Source of the DNA: CAYUIS01 sp964444825 | GTDB taxonomy: Bacteria; Chloroflexota; Anaerolineae; B4-G1 | DNA: 14,296 nt | Direction of reading: 5' to 3' | Assembly (NCBI GenBank): GCA_964444825.1 | Contig: CAYUIS010000140.1 | Span: 1 to 14,296, forward strand | Shown: positions 7,520 through 14,296 of the stretch, piece after piece | How the letters are laid out: each line of letters opens with the position of its first letter | Numbering within the stretch: position 1 is the stretch's first letter | Translations under genes and position numbers: made by a program | Notes under the pieces: model-generated | What the model was told of the DNA's origin: nothing | The model's database searches: none | What the model saw: only the letters and a program-made list of their open reading frames with translations

Positions 7520-8704
7520 TCACACTGTGTAAGGATCAACTGCATCGCGCAAGCCATCGCCCAGATAGCTAAAGGCCAGAATGCAAATAGCTACGGCTGC
7601 GGCCGGGGTGAACACCCAGGGATAAAGCGCGAGCGACTGGTAGTTCTGGGACTCTTGAATCAACACGCCCCAACTGGTCGCGGGCGGGCGCAGTCCCAGC
7701 CCTAGGTAACTCAGCGCCGTTTCGGCCAGGATCATGGATGGCATGGCCAACGTGGACACGACGATGATCTGACCCAGGGTGGCCGGCACCAGGTGCCTGA
7801 AGATGATCCAGCGATCCTTGGCCCCGGCCAGCTTGGAGGCCATAACAAAGTCCTGGTTGCGCAGGGCCAACACCTGGCCGCGCAGTTGACGAGCCAGCCA
7901 GGTCCATTGAAACAGAGACAGAATGACGCTGATCGCAAAGTAAGTTTGGGCGATCGTCCAGGTTAGTGGGATGGCTGCCGACAGAGCCATCCACATAGGG
8001 ACGTTCGGAAAGGCACGGATCAGCTCGATCAGCCGTTGAATGATTTCGTCTACCCAACCACCATAATAGCCCGAGAAGACACCGAGCACAGTGCCCAGAA
8101 CCAGGCTCATTGCCACACCCACCAGGCCGATGGTCAGCGAGATCTGGCTGCCGAGCAGAATACGGGAGAACATGTCCCGCCCCTGCCGGTCGGTGCCCAG
8201 TAGAGACACCGGCATGTCCCCTTCGCCTACGAAAATGTGCACGTCGGTCGGGAACAACCCCAATAGCTCGTATGGATCGCCGTGGGTAAAGAATCGAACA
8301 AAGGTCTTTTCGCCTGTAAGGCGGTACTTTTTGCGCAGGTCCGCGTCATATTCGGCCTCGTAGGCATAGACGTACGGCCGGAGCTTGCCCTCGTTGAACA
8401 GGTGAACGGACTGGGGTGGCAGGTAGATATGTTTGACAAAGCGCGTGGTCGCCGTATACGGTGCGAAAAAACCGCCAAAGGCTGCCACCAGATAGAACAG
8501 CAGGATCAGAGCACCGCCAGCCACGGCCACCCGGTTGCGAATAAACTTGCGCCACATCAAACGCCATTGCGAGGCGCCATAGATGACCTCCAAGGACTTG
8601 CCAGCTACCTTCTCGACCTCCAGATCTTCCTCCAGATCTATTGTGCCAGCCACTCCCTCGTAGAGCTCAAACAGCTCCTGGGATCGAGTTGCCAAATCTT
8701 CCAT
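7520..8704 (-). CDS. oppC: oligopeptide/oligosaccharide ABC transporter permease, OppC/DppC type, with enlarged extracytoplasmic insert
   Basis: The product is 394 residues from the ATG at 8702-8704, with GGAAGG 8 bases upstream. It is an inner-membrane permease half. After a soluble N-terminal stretch of about 50 residues, the first membrane segment is near residues 58-82. The family landmark LGTDRQGRDMFSRIL comes at 169-183, followed by four to five hydrophobic segments. The EAA loop that docks the ATPase is MASKLAGAKDRWIIFRHLVP at 288-307, and the C-terminus ends GDGLRDAVDPYTV as in OppC. Typical OppC is about 300 residues. The extra length comes from the N-terminal extension and about 65 additional residues between the first membrane segment and the GTD..GRD motif, which should face outside where the binding protein docks. 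It forms the channel with the OppB-type protein. Confidence 0.92.
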   Translation of the reverse strand: MEDLATRSQELFELYEGVAGTIDLEEDLEVEKVAGKSLEVIYGASQWRLMWRKFIRNRVAVAGGALILLFYLVAAFGGFFAPYTATTRFVKHIYLPPQSVHLFNEGKLRPYVYAYEAEYDADLRKKYRLTGEKTFVRFFTHGDPYELLGLFPTDVHIFVGEGDMPVSLLGTDRQGRDMFSRILLGSQISLTIGLVGVAMSLVLGTVLGVFSGYYGGWVDEIIQRLIELIRAFPNVPMWMALSAAIPLTWTIAQTYFAISVILSLFQWTWLARQLRGQVLALRNQDFVMASKLAGAKDRWIIFRHLVPATLGQIIVVSTLAMPSMILAETALSYLGLGLRPPATSWGVLIQESQNYQSLALYPWVFTPAAAVAICILAFSYLGDGLRDAVDPYTV

Positions 8705-8733
8705 AGGTAAAACCTTCCTTCTATCCCCGATTC

Positions 8734-9717
8734 CTAGCTGTAGACAATCCTCGGGTCGACTATCGCCAGGACAATGTCGGCGAGGAGGTTCGAAATCATA
8801 AGCATCAGGACCATGATGAGCAGGATCGTTCCCGACAGGTACACGTCCTGAGTCAGCAGAGCGTGCAAATAGATCGGACCAAGAGTCGGGATCATCATCA
8901 CGATGCCCACCAGTGCTGACTGGTTGATGACTTTTGGTATCTCCAGGGCCATAATACTGATCAGAGGGTTGATGGCCAAGCGCACAGCGTACTTGTTGAT
9001 CACCTTTCGCTCTGCAAGCCCTTTGGCTCGCGCCGTGATGATGTGCTGCTGTCCCAGGACGTCCAGCATGTTGCTGCGCATAATACGCTGAAGCTGCGCC
9101 GTGCTCGACAGACCGAGGACAAAGACAGCGGGCAGCAAATGAACGAGATAGTCCTTGGCCTTTTCCAAGCTAAAAGGGGCGTTCTGCATCTCGCGCGACA
9201 AAAGCCCTCCGGCGTCGACGTCCAAGACAACAATGGCAAGAAACATCCACACAAGCGCCACGAGAAAACCGGGCAGGCACAGTCCAAAGAACCCCACTGC
9301 CGACAGCACGTGGTCGCCGATAGAATACTGATGCGTGGCCGAGTAGATACCAATAGGGAAAGAGACAGCGATCATAAAGATCAGCGATAGAAACCCGATA
9401 AAGAGGGTAAAAGCAAGTTTGTTGGCGATGACGTTCCAGACAGGGGCATTATATGCCAGGGACCAGCCAAAATCCAGCCGGAACCAGCCCTTGATCCACT
9501 TCCAGTACTGAACAGGTAGGGGCTGATCCAGACCCCATATCTCTTGCAACTTTTCGATAGTCTCTTTGTTTTGTCCCCCACCGGTCGCGGCTACCTCAGC
9601 CTGCAACGTGGTAAAGAAATCGCCTGGCGGCAACTGGATGATAATAAACGTGAGAACAGAAATGAGGACGAGGGTCGGGATCATAGCCAAAAGGCGTCTC
9701 AGAATATATGCGAACAT
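8734..9717 (-). CDS. oppB: oligopeptide/oligosaccharide ABC transporter permease, OppB/DppB type
   Basis: The product is 327 residues from the ATG at 9715-9717, with a strong GGAGG 7 bases upstream. It is an inner-membrane permease half. The N-terminus FAYILRRLLAMIPTLVLISV with the first membrane segment (about 9-29) is classic OppB. GLDQPLPVQYWKWIKG at 62-77 and LDFGWSL at 81-87 form the usual periplasmic loop before the next membrane segments (about 100-125, 137-165, 190-207, 256-285, 296-320). The EAA cytoplasmic loop is TARAKGLAERKVINKYAVR at 228-246. The protein ends in DPRIVYS, the family ending. Length is normal (typically 305-335). It pairs with the OppC-type permease, whose gene starts 29 bases downstream. 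Confidence 0.93.
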   Translation of the reverse strand: MFAYILRRLLAMIPTLVLISVLTFIIIQLPPGDFFTTLQAEVAATGGGQNKETIEKLQEIWGLDQPLPVQYWKWIKGWFRLDFGWSLAYNAPVWNVIANKLAFTLFIGFLSLIFMIAVSFPIGIYSATHQYSIGDHVLSAVGFFGLCLPGFLVALVWMFLAIVVLDVDAGGLLSREMQNAPFSLEKAKDYLVHLLPAVFVLGLSSTAQLQRIMRSNMLDVLGQQHIITARAKGLAERKVINKYAVRLAINPLISIMALEIPKVINQSALVGIVMMIPTLGPIYLHALLTQDVYLSGTILLIMVLMLMISNLLADIVLAIVDPRIVYS

Positions 9718-9787
9718 CTCCCATCCTCCATAGATAGCAGGCTTGTGGAGCGTAGATCTGCTGTACCAGAAACAGAAGGCCGGTGAT

Positions 9788-9830
9788 AAGAGGGGTCTGC
9801 AGGCATGGTCTGCCCAAGCAGACCCCTCTT
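9788..9830 (-). other. strong 13-bp stem-loop between oppA and oppB
   Basis: AAGAGGGGTCTGC (9788-9800) and GCAGACCCCTCTT (9818-9830) are perfect inverted repeats of 13 bases, with a 17-base loop that can itself pair GGCA with TGCC. It begins 11 bases after the binding-protein stop. No T-run follows on the minus strand, so full termination is not expected. The likely role is partial termination or 3'-end protection of the oppA message, giving more binding protein than permease. The rest of the gap (9718-9787) shows only the oppB ribosome site. Confidence 0.75.
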
Positions 9831-9841
9831 CGTTTCCCGCG

Positions 9842-11815
9842 TTAGTGCGGGTCCATCCAGAAGTGGCTCGGATCCATCGTGCCGGGAGTCATGACGATCC
9901 AGTCAGAGGTGTGATCCGCGCTGACGTTGTGGAAATAGTTCTTGACGACAACTGGGCCGGGCGCCCCGCCGCAAGTCTGGATCACGCCGAGGCTCATCGT
10001 GGTCGTGCGCACGATCTCTTTGGCGATCCTGAGCTGTTCGGCCGGGTCCACAGTGGCCCGGTAATCGTCGTACAGGTCCATCAACGCCTTTAGTTCAGCG
10101 TTTGGTTCCTCGCCTTCCGTGCCGCCGGTCTTGTACCAGATGCCAAAGGCGGGTGCCATCCACGACCGCTCGTCGAAGGGGAACTGGTAGATGGGGTCGA
10201 CCATGGGCACCAGGCCGCGGTCGGTGGTCCACACGCCGATCATGACCTCGTTGGCGCAGGCCTTGGGCCAGTAAACATCACGGCTCATGGTCTCCACCCG
10301 GGTGTCGAGGCCGACAGCCCGCCACCACTCGGCCACCAACTCGACGCCATCGTACTGAGAACCAGAGGTGTACGAGGTCTCGATGACGAGTTGGAGCGGG
10401 GAGCCGTCGGCAAAGGTGCGCATGCCGCCAGCACCCACTGGCAGTCCGATCTCGTCGAGCAGTGACTTGGCCAATTCAACGTCGTACTCGCCGTAGATGC
10501 CCGCGATGTCGGGCTGGTAGAGCGCCGAGTCCTCCACGACGCTGATGGTCTGCGGCACAGCCGTGCCCAGCCAGAGGATATCGTTGAGAGTGTCACGGTC
10601 AATGGCCTGGGATAGGGCCTGGCGGAACTTGAAGTTCTGCAGCAGCTCGCGGTAGGCGGGATCGGCGTAGCTCTGGTTGGGGAAGAAGGTCAGGCCGGAC
10701 GCTTGAGCCTGGGGCCAGAGGAACATGTGGTAGTCGCCTGCTTCGGCCTGTTCCTGGTAGACCGGGTACTGGGACAACTGGATGCCTCGGTGCTGCATAT
10801 CCAGCTTGCCGGCCAGGCCCAGGGTGTTAATGGCCGTATTATCCTCGACCAGGTAGAAATAAACCTCGTCAATGTAGGGCAACTGGTTGCCCTCGACGTC
10901 TATCTTCCAGTAGTAGGGGTTGCGTGTGGCGATCATATGATCCCCACCCTCTTCCCAGTCGGAGATGATCCAGGGAGTCATGGCTGGACGCTCAGGATTA
11001 TACTCCCAGGCCTTGGCCTCAAATTCCTCGTAGGTCGCATCGGAGTTATACTTGGGGTGGAACTGCTCTAGGTAATGCCTGGGGGCAAAGAAGCCAAAAC
11101 GCTCAAAGCCCAGCGGCCATTGGTTGCCGTGGAAGGCCAGGCCCACTGTCTCGGCCAGACCATTCGGCCCGGCGAACTTGAGTATGATGGTCTCGTCGTC
11201 CACCTTCTCAAGCTCCATCGGCTCGCCGTTGACCACCCACTCGGCGTGGGGCGCCGCGGTGATCTCCGGATCGTTCTCAATGTCCTCCCACCAAAAGATG
11301 ATGTCGTCCACGGTGAAGGGTGCGCCGTCAGACCACTTGAGCCCGTGGCGCAGGTGAAGCGTCAGCTCGGTGCCATCCTGATTCCACTCCCACACATAGG
11401 CCAGTCCCGGCTGGACCGGGTCCTTGGGGTCACGCGGCCAGCGCAGTACAGGCTCGTAAACGATACGCCCGAAGCAGTGAAAGTCGTTGATACCCCGCCA
11501 GCCCCGGTACCAGGTGCCACCGTATTGTCCTACCGAACTGACAGGCAGGACCATCGGTGGATCTTCGGGCAGCCGTTCATCTACCGGCGGCAGGTCGCCG
11601 CTTGCCACCATCTCCGCGAGCATGGGCGCTTCGCTGTACGCAGACGGCGGTTCGACGGTCACTTCTACCTCCTTGACCACCTCTACCGTCTCCTTGACTT
11701 CGACCTGCTGCTCGACGACGACCGTCTCTTTGATGATCTCCGGCGCTGCCGGAGCACACGCGGCCAGCACAAACACTAACACGACGGACAAGTTGAGAAG
11801 CGAAAGCTTGCGCAT
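9842..11815 (-). CDS. oppA: extracellular solute-binding lipoprotein, family 5 (OppA type), probable oligosaccharide binder
   Basis: The product is 657 residues from the ATG at 11813-11815, chosen because AAGGAGG lies just upstream and the protein then begins with a lipoprotein signal: MRKLSLLNLSVVLVFVLAAC, lipobox LAAC, lipidated Cys20. After it comes a Val/Glu/Lys-rich tether (about residues 28-58, with units such as VEVKETVEVVKEVEV), a style common in Chloroflexota binding proteins. The body shows SBP_bac_5 landmarks: LRHGLKWSDGAPFTVDDIIF (the usual family signature), an FKFRQALSQAIDRD region, and VELAKSLLDEIGL. It captures the ligand outside the membrane and delivers it to the two permeases encoded next. 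Some large family-5 binding proteins bind oligosaccharides instead of peptides, and the adjacent uronide hydrolases support that here. The ligand is inferred, not read from the sequence. Confidence 0.94.
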   Translation of the reverse strand: MRKLSLLNLSVVLVFVLAACAPAAPEIIKETVVVEQQVEVKETVEVVKEVEVTVEPPSAYSEAPMLAEMVASGDLPPVDERLPEDPPMVLPVSSVGQYGGTWYRGWRGINDFHCFGRIVYEPVLRWPRDPKDPVQPGLAYVWEWNQDGTELTLHLRHGLKWSDGAPFTVDDIIFWWEDIENDPEITAAPHAEWVVNGEPMELEKVDDETIILKFAGPNGLAETVGLAFHGNQWPLGFERFGFFAPRHYLEQFHPKYNSDATYEEFEAKAWEYNPERPAMTPWIISDWEEGGDHMIATRNPYYWKIDVEGNQLPYIDEVYFYLVEDNTAINTLGLAGKLDMQHRGIQLSQYPVYQEQAEAGDYHMFLWPQAQASGLTFFPNQSYADPAYRELLQNFKFRQALSQAIDRDTLNDILWLGTAVPQTISVVEDSALYQPDIAGIYGEYDVELAKSLLDEIGLPVGAGGMRTFADGSPLQLVIETSYTSGSQYDGVELVAEWWRAVGLDTRVETMSRDVYWPKACANEVMIGVWTTDRGLVPMVDPIYQFPFDERSWMAPAFGIWYKTGGTEGEEPNAELKALMDLYDDYRATVDPAEQLRIAKEIVRTTTMSLGVIQTCGGAPGPVVVKNYFHNVSADHTSDWIVMTPGTMDPSHFWMDPH

Positions 11816-12119
11816 CTTTTTTTCCTCCTTGACTTTGTTATAATGGTTTGGTACACTTTCCCCTGTGTGGAGGGATATCCACATGACCTTTGCGCGCAGG
11901 TCACGATTCTGGGCCAATCGGGAGTTGTGTCCTGTGCGCATCCTCTATTCCTCTCTTTAACACGGATTGAATTGTTTGAAAAGACTCGTCACCCCCCTTT
12001 CTGTACGATACAGGTTTTGGGACCGAACAGTCCCAGTCACGTAGCCACTATCTGGGCAAAGGGTCACATCTTGAGGACTCTTCCGCTATCCCACCTCCCT
12101 TCGCAATTCTGAACTCTCT
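11816..12119 (-). promoter_or_regulatory. 304-bp intergenic control region between the IclR gene and oppA
   Basis: No gene is seen here. Reading toward oppA it holds: a small dyad with arms TGGGAC/GTCCCA (12018-12035); a 13-bp palindrome CTGTACGATACAG (12001-12013); two adjacent dyads at 11866-11903 (listed separately); and the oppA ribosome site CCTCCTT on the plus strand at 11824-11830. I could not find a -35/-10 pair matching the quality of the two regulator promoters. Either oppA uses a weak, activator-dependent promoter here, or it is read through from the iclR promoter. Confidence 0.6.
11866..11903. promoter_or_regulatory. two abutting dyads, candidate operators upstream of oppA
   Basis: TGTGGA-N6-TCCACA (11866-11883) is directly followed by TGACCT-N8-AGGTCA (11884-11903). 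Both have perfect 6-bp arms and together occupy 38 bp, ending about 50 bases before the oppA start codon. Their size and position suit regulator binding. Neither resembles the repeats found at the lacI or iclR promoters, so they may serve a different protein or a different binding mode. Confidence 0.45.
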
Positions 12120-12923
12120 TCATTTGAGCGTCTCGCCATACTGATATCCCAACTTGCTGGATATTGCCTGGCCAGCTCTTGTAGCCGCATCCGCTAGGTC
12201 GTAAAGTCGGGGGAGAGGAAGGCGATAGGCAGGTCCTGAGGTGCTGATGGCAGCGATGACGTAGCCTGTGTGGTCAAACACCGGTGCGCCCACACAACGT
12301 ATCCCCTCCTCGATCTCCATATCATCGATAGCATATCCCTGGGTCCGTACGAGTTCGAGGTGTTCTTCTAATGTCGCTCTATCCGTGATCGTGATGGGAG
12401 TGCGGGCCGTAAACAGCATCTGGTCAAGCACTGCAGCGCGTTCCTCGCTTGGTAGGAACGCAAGGATTACCTTGCCAAGCGCCGTGCAATGCAGGGGGTT
12501 CCGAGTGCCCAAGGTGCAGTGCATACGCACCGATTGAGAACCGTCCGCCTTGCCCACGTACAGTATCTCCGTACCATCCAGGACGCCGAGGTGGACTGTC
12601 TCGCCAGAGATCCGGCTCAATTCGCTCATATCTGGCTTGGCGAGTTCCGGCAAGTCAAGACGATCCAAGAAACTCTTGCTCAGGCTGAGTACTCTTGCCC
12701 CAATCTGGTAATGGCCGCCATCCTGGGTGGTTGCGACGTAGCCACGAGTCAACAGCGTGGCGAGGTGTCGATATGCCGTAGGGCGGGATAGACTACATTG
12801 TCGCGCGACCTGTTGCACAGACAAGGGCTGCTCGGCGGCAGCCAGACACTCCAGTATGCCAAGCGTCTTGAGGACAGACTGTGTGAGATTAGCTCCATCT
12901 GCTCCAGGGCTTGCTTGCGACAT
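12120..12923 (-). CDS. IclR-family transcriptional regulator (KdgR-like)
   Basis: The product is 267 residues from the ATG at 12921-12923, with GAGGT 4 bases upstream; length is normal for the family. The N-terminal winged helix-turn-helix spans about residues 12-75 (LSVQQVARQCSLSRPTAYRH at 34-53). The C-terminal effector domain carries family signatures LHCTALGKVILAFLP (144-158) and GYAIDDMEIEEGIRCVGAPV (197-216), followed by FDHTGYVIAAISTSGP. IclR proteins sense small metabolites; KdgR members sense 2-keto-3-deoxygluconate from pectin breakdown and repress uptake and degradation genes. Its place directly upstream of oppA makes it the likely local controller. It has its own consensus promoter with repeats at the start site, suggesting autorepression. 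The KdgR label is by context; the effector cannot be read from the sequence. Confidence 0.92.
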   Translation of the reverse strand: MSQASPGADGANLTQSVLKTLGILECLAAAEQPLSVQQVARQCSLSRPTAYRHLATLLTRGYVATTQDGGHYQIGARVLSLSKSFLDRLDLPELAKPDMSELSRISGETVHLGVLDGTEILYVGKADGSQSVRMHCTLGTRNPLHCTALGKVILAFLPSEERAAVLDQMLFTARTPITITDRATLEEHLELVRTQGYAIDDMEIEEGIRCVGAPVFDHTGYVIAAISTSGPAYRLPLPRLYDLADAATRAGQAISSKLGYQYGETLK

Positions 12924-13007
12924 TCATACCTCGCCCGTTCGGCCCTACCCAAACGATCGTTGCTTCAGAAAGCTCGGGGACAGTCTAGAAGTGAGCGACC
13001 GTCCTTT

Positions 13008-13043
13008 GTTCATAGTACGGACAGTGCGTTCACCATACGGACA
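13008..13043 (-). promoter_or_regulatory. tandem 16-bp direct repeats at the iclR start site, candidate IclR operator
   Basis: On the plus strand GTTCATAGTACGGACA (13008-13023) and GTTCACCATACGGACA (13028-13043) match at 13 of 16 positions and are exactly 20 bp apart, about two helical turns. The first copy reached by polymerase shares its edge with the -10 box and should cover the transcription start. The TGTCC/GAACA ends give each copy weak dyad character. Bound protein here would block transcription, pointing to autorepression. Confidence 0.7.
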
Positions 13044-13071
13044 TTATACTGCATACCATTAAGCCTGTCAA
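13043..13071 (-). promoter_or_regulatory. consensus sigma-70-type promoter for iclR
   Basis: On the minus strand TTGACA (13066-13071) and TATAAT (13043-13048) are separated by exactly 17 bases: a perfect match to the housekeeping consensus. It lies 32 bases past the lacI stop and gives an iclR leader of about 110 bases. In the absence of a terminator it may also drive the downstream transporter and hydrolase genes. Confidence 0.85.
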
Positions 13072-13103
13072 GTATATTTCCCTGTCTGGCTAGTTCAGCG
13101 CCT

Positions 13104-14117
13104 CTATGGTGCGCTGGTACGGATAACAAGTTTCGGTTGCAGCACAATTTCCCCGCAACCTTCTGGACAACCCCTGATCTGATCCAGCAACAACCGCATG
13201 GCTTGATCGCCCATCTCGTGTCGAAGCACGCGGCAGGTGGTCAATGACGGGGTGACCAAAGCGGCCAAAGGGATATCGTCAAAGCCGACGACAGCTACGT
13301 CGCCGGGAACGCTGCGCCCCAGGTCGGCGCAGGCGTGCAATGCGCCAATCGCGACCAAGTCATTGTAGCAGAAGAGGGCCGTCAATTCGGGGCAAGTGGT
13401 CAGTAGTTCCTGGCCAGCTTCCTGCCCCCCTTCTACGGTGGGAGAACAATGGCGTACATAGGCAGAGTTGCTTGAAAAGCCAGCCGCACCCATAGCGGCG
13501 CGATAGCCCCTGACCCGCTGCAGGCTGCTCCGGGAGGCTGGTGGTCCTGCCAAAAGGCCCACCGTCTGATGACCACTATCCAGGAGATGTCGTGTGGCCA
13601 TCTGCCCCCCGGCTTCGTCGTCAATAATCACCACACCCACATTGCCGTCTTCGCCCAGCGGTTCCAACCGCCGGTTGACCAGTACGACGGCAGGATGCCG
13701 GTCCACGATCCTCCGCAAATCGCTATCGTCGAGCCGCGAACTGCACAGCACGACGCCGTCCACGCGTTTCTCCTCCAGCGATTGCAGCACAGCCAACTCG
13801 CGTTCCGGGTCCTCGTCTGTGTTACACAGGAACACATTGTAGCCCTCTGCGTAGGCCACCTGTTCTGCGCCCCGGGCCACGTCGGAGAAAAACGGATTGG
13901 CGACGTCGAGGATCACGAGTCCCAGTGTGTGGGTTTGGCGGGTAGCAAGTCCCCGGGCAATCCCGCTGGGGCTGTAGCCCAGTCGATCAATGACTGTCTG
14001 GATGTGCTGGCGAGTGGCGGGGCTGACGTCGTCTTTGTTATTGATCACCCGCGAGACGGTCATTGCTGAGACCCCCGCCTCACGGGCGACGTCGGTCAAA
14101 GTAACGCGATGAGTCAC
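13104..14117 (-). CDS. LacI-family transcriptional repressor
   Basis: The product is 337 residues from the GTG at 14115-14117, with GAGGAT about 5 bases upstream and no better ATG; length is typical of the family. The helix-turn-helix is LTDVAREAGVSAMTVSRVIN (7-26), followed by the hinge region with GIARGLATRQTHTLGLV (52-68). The remainder is a periplasmic-binding-protein-like effector domain: DVANPFFSDVARGAEQVA (71-88), VDGVVLCSS (119-127), FCYNDLVAIGALHACADLG (249-267) and VPGDVAVVGFDDIPLAALVTPSLTT (270-294). Such repressors release DNA on binding a sugar or sugar acid. The perfect promoter and the palindrome covering its own start site suggest autorepression. It could also control genes to the right of the window. 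The effector is not predictable by eye. Confidence 0.94.
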   Translation of the reverse strand: MTHRVTLTDVAREAGVSAMTVSRVINNKDDVSPATRQHIQTVIDRLGYSPSGIARGLATRQTHTLGLVILDVANPFFSDVARGAEQVAYAEGYNVFLCNTDEDPERELAVLQSLEEKRVDGVVLCSSRLDDSDLRRIVDRHPAVVLVNRRLEPLGEDGNVGVVIIDDEAGGQMATRHLLDSGHQTVGLLAGPPASRSSLQRVRGYRAAMGAAGFSSNSAYVRHCSPTVEGGQEAGQELLTTCPELTALFCYNDLVAIGALHACADLGRSVPGDVAVVGFDDIPLAALVTPSLTTCRVLRHEMGDQAMRLLLDQIRGCPEGCGEIVLQPKLVIRTSAP

Positions 14118-14129
14118 GAGATCCTCGCT

Positions 14130-14153
14130 GTTAGCGCTACCGGTAACGCTAAC
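14130..14153. promoter_or_regulatory. 24-bp palindrome, candidate LacI-family operator
   Basis: Arms GTTAGCGCTACC and GGTAACGCTAAC pair at 11 of 12 positions (one C/A mismatch), centred on TACCGGTA. It directly abuts the -10 box on the downstream side and should include the transcription start. The TTAGCG/CGCTAA half-sites with an even centre resemble LacI-family operators. This is strong evidence for self-repression of the adjacent lacI gene. Confidence 0.8.
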
Positions 14154-14182
14154 ATTATACCGCAGTTACAACGGTTTGTCAA
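14154..14182 (-). promoter_or_regulatory. consensus sigma-70-type promoter for lacI
   Basis: On the minus strand TTGACA (14177-14182), 17 bases, TATAAT (14154-14159): a perfect consensus promoter. The predicted start falls near 14147, inside the palindrome, leaving a short leader of about 30 bases that contains the GAGGAT ribosome site. Confidence 0.88.
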
Positions 14183-14231
14183 GGGGTTTTTGCTGGTGGG
14201 GGCACTAAAAGCCGAGCAGTGTGATTAGTTC

Positions 14232-14296
14232 TCAGAGCCCACGCAGATAAGCAATACTCTGTTCGGCCGACGTGTCAGCATCAGGCAGGGGCATAA
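14232..14296 (-). CDS. C-terminal end of an unidentified upstream gene (partial)
   Basis: On the minus strand an open frame enters from the right edge and stops at a TGA (14232-14234). The readable end is MPLPDADTSAEQSIAYLRGL; the Met may be internal. Codon choice looks like that of the neighbouring genes, and the stop lies 50 bases before the lacI -35 box, a sensible place for a gene end. Too little is present to name it, and a chance open frame cannot be excluded. No terminator is visible between it and the lacI promoter. Confidence 0.4.
   Translation of the reverse strand, partial: MPLPDADTSAEQSIAYLRGL

Noticed and set aside
9788..9830. Rho-independent terminator after oppA
   Set aside because: The stem is strong, but no T-run follows on the minus strand and the partner permease genes lie directly downstream, so it is listed as a stem-loop only.
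11075..11779. Plus-strand open frame of 234 codons with LLD/DLL repeats
   Set aside because: The repetitive look is the reverse complement of the Val/Glu/Lys-rich tether of the binding lipoprotein.
5423..11815. Ordinary dipeptide or oligopeptide importer
   Set aside because: Family-5 importers are named after peptides, but this one is flanked by uronide hydrolases and sugar-type regulators and has no peptidase nearby; a peptide substrate is not formally excluded.
11829..11844. Plus-strand TTGACT followed by TATAAT
   Set aside because: The two boxes are only 5 bases apart and there is no plus-strand gene to serve; on the minus strand TATAAC at 11837-11842 would start transcription on top of the oppA ribosome site and has no -35.
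1..14296. CRISPR arrays, tRNA or rRNA genes, insertion sequences, phage genes
   Set aside because: No regularly spaced repeats, no cloverleaf or rRNA-like sequence and no transposase or integrase motif were seen on either strand.

Overview
The window carries one co-directional block of genes, all on the minus strand, that reads as an import and cytoplasmic degradation locus for uronic-acid-rich oligosaccharides, most likely pectin or rhamnogalacturonan fragments. The organism is probably a Chloroflexota bacterium (Anaerolineae-like). The best clue is the solute-binding lipoprotein, whose mature N-terminus is a Val/Glu/Lys-rich linker typical of that phylum. This taxonomic call is inference from one protein style; no rRNA or other marker is present.

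In transcription order (right to left) the layout is: the last ~20 codons of an unidentified gene (14232-14296); a LacI-family repressor (13104-14117); an IclR-family regulator (12120-12923); a 304-bp regulatory gap; a five-gene oligopeptide-type ABC importer (binding lipoprotein 9842-11815, permeases 8734-9717 and 7520-8704, ATPases 6505-7509 and 5423-6466); a UroD/MtaA-superfamily protein of unknown function (4241-5305); a GH88 unsaturated uronyl hydrolase (3079-4251); a GH105 unsaturated rhamnogalacturonyl hydrolase (1961-3082); a GH28 exo-type galacturonidase (621-1961); and the N-terminal 173 residues of an IolB/KduI-family isomerase that runs off the left edge.

Inferred working model: lyases encoded elsewhere cut the polymer outside the cell and leave oligosaccharides with a 4,5-unsaturated uronate at the non-reducing end. 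The ABC system imports them. GH88 and GH105 remove the unsaturated cap, and GH28 removes saturated galacturonate residues. None of these enzymes has a visible signal peptide, so they should act in the cytoplasm. The freed unsaturated uronate opens to a keto-uronate, which the IolB-like isomerase could pass on to central metabolism. UroD-like, GH88, GH105 and GH28 are joined by overlapping start and stop codons, so they are probably translated as a coupled set.

Control signals are unusually readable. Each regulator gene has a perfect TTGACA-17-TATAAT promoter, and in each case a repeat that looks like an operator lies just downstream of the -10: a 24-bp near-perfect palindrome for lacI and two 16-bp direct repeats, 20 bp apart, for iclR. 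oppA has no promoter of similar quality, but two adjacent dyads sit upstream of it. The most unusual gene is the UroD/MtaA-like protein: it keeps the H-x-C...C zinc pattern of corrinoid-dependent methyltransferases inside a uronide-degradation operon.
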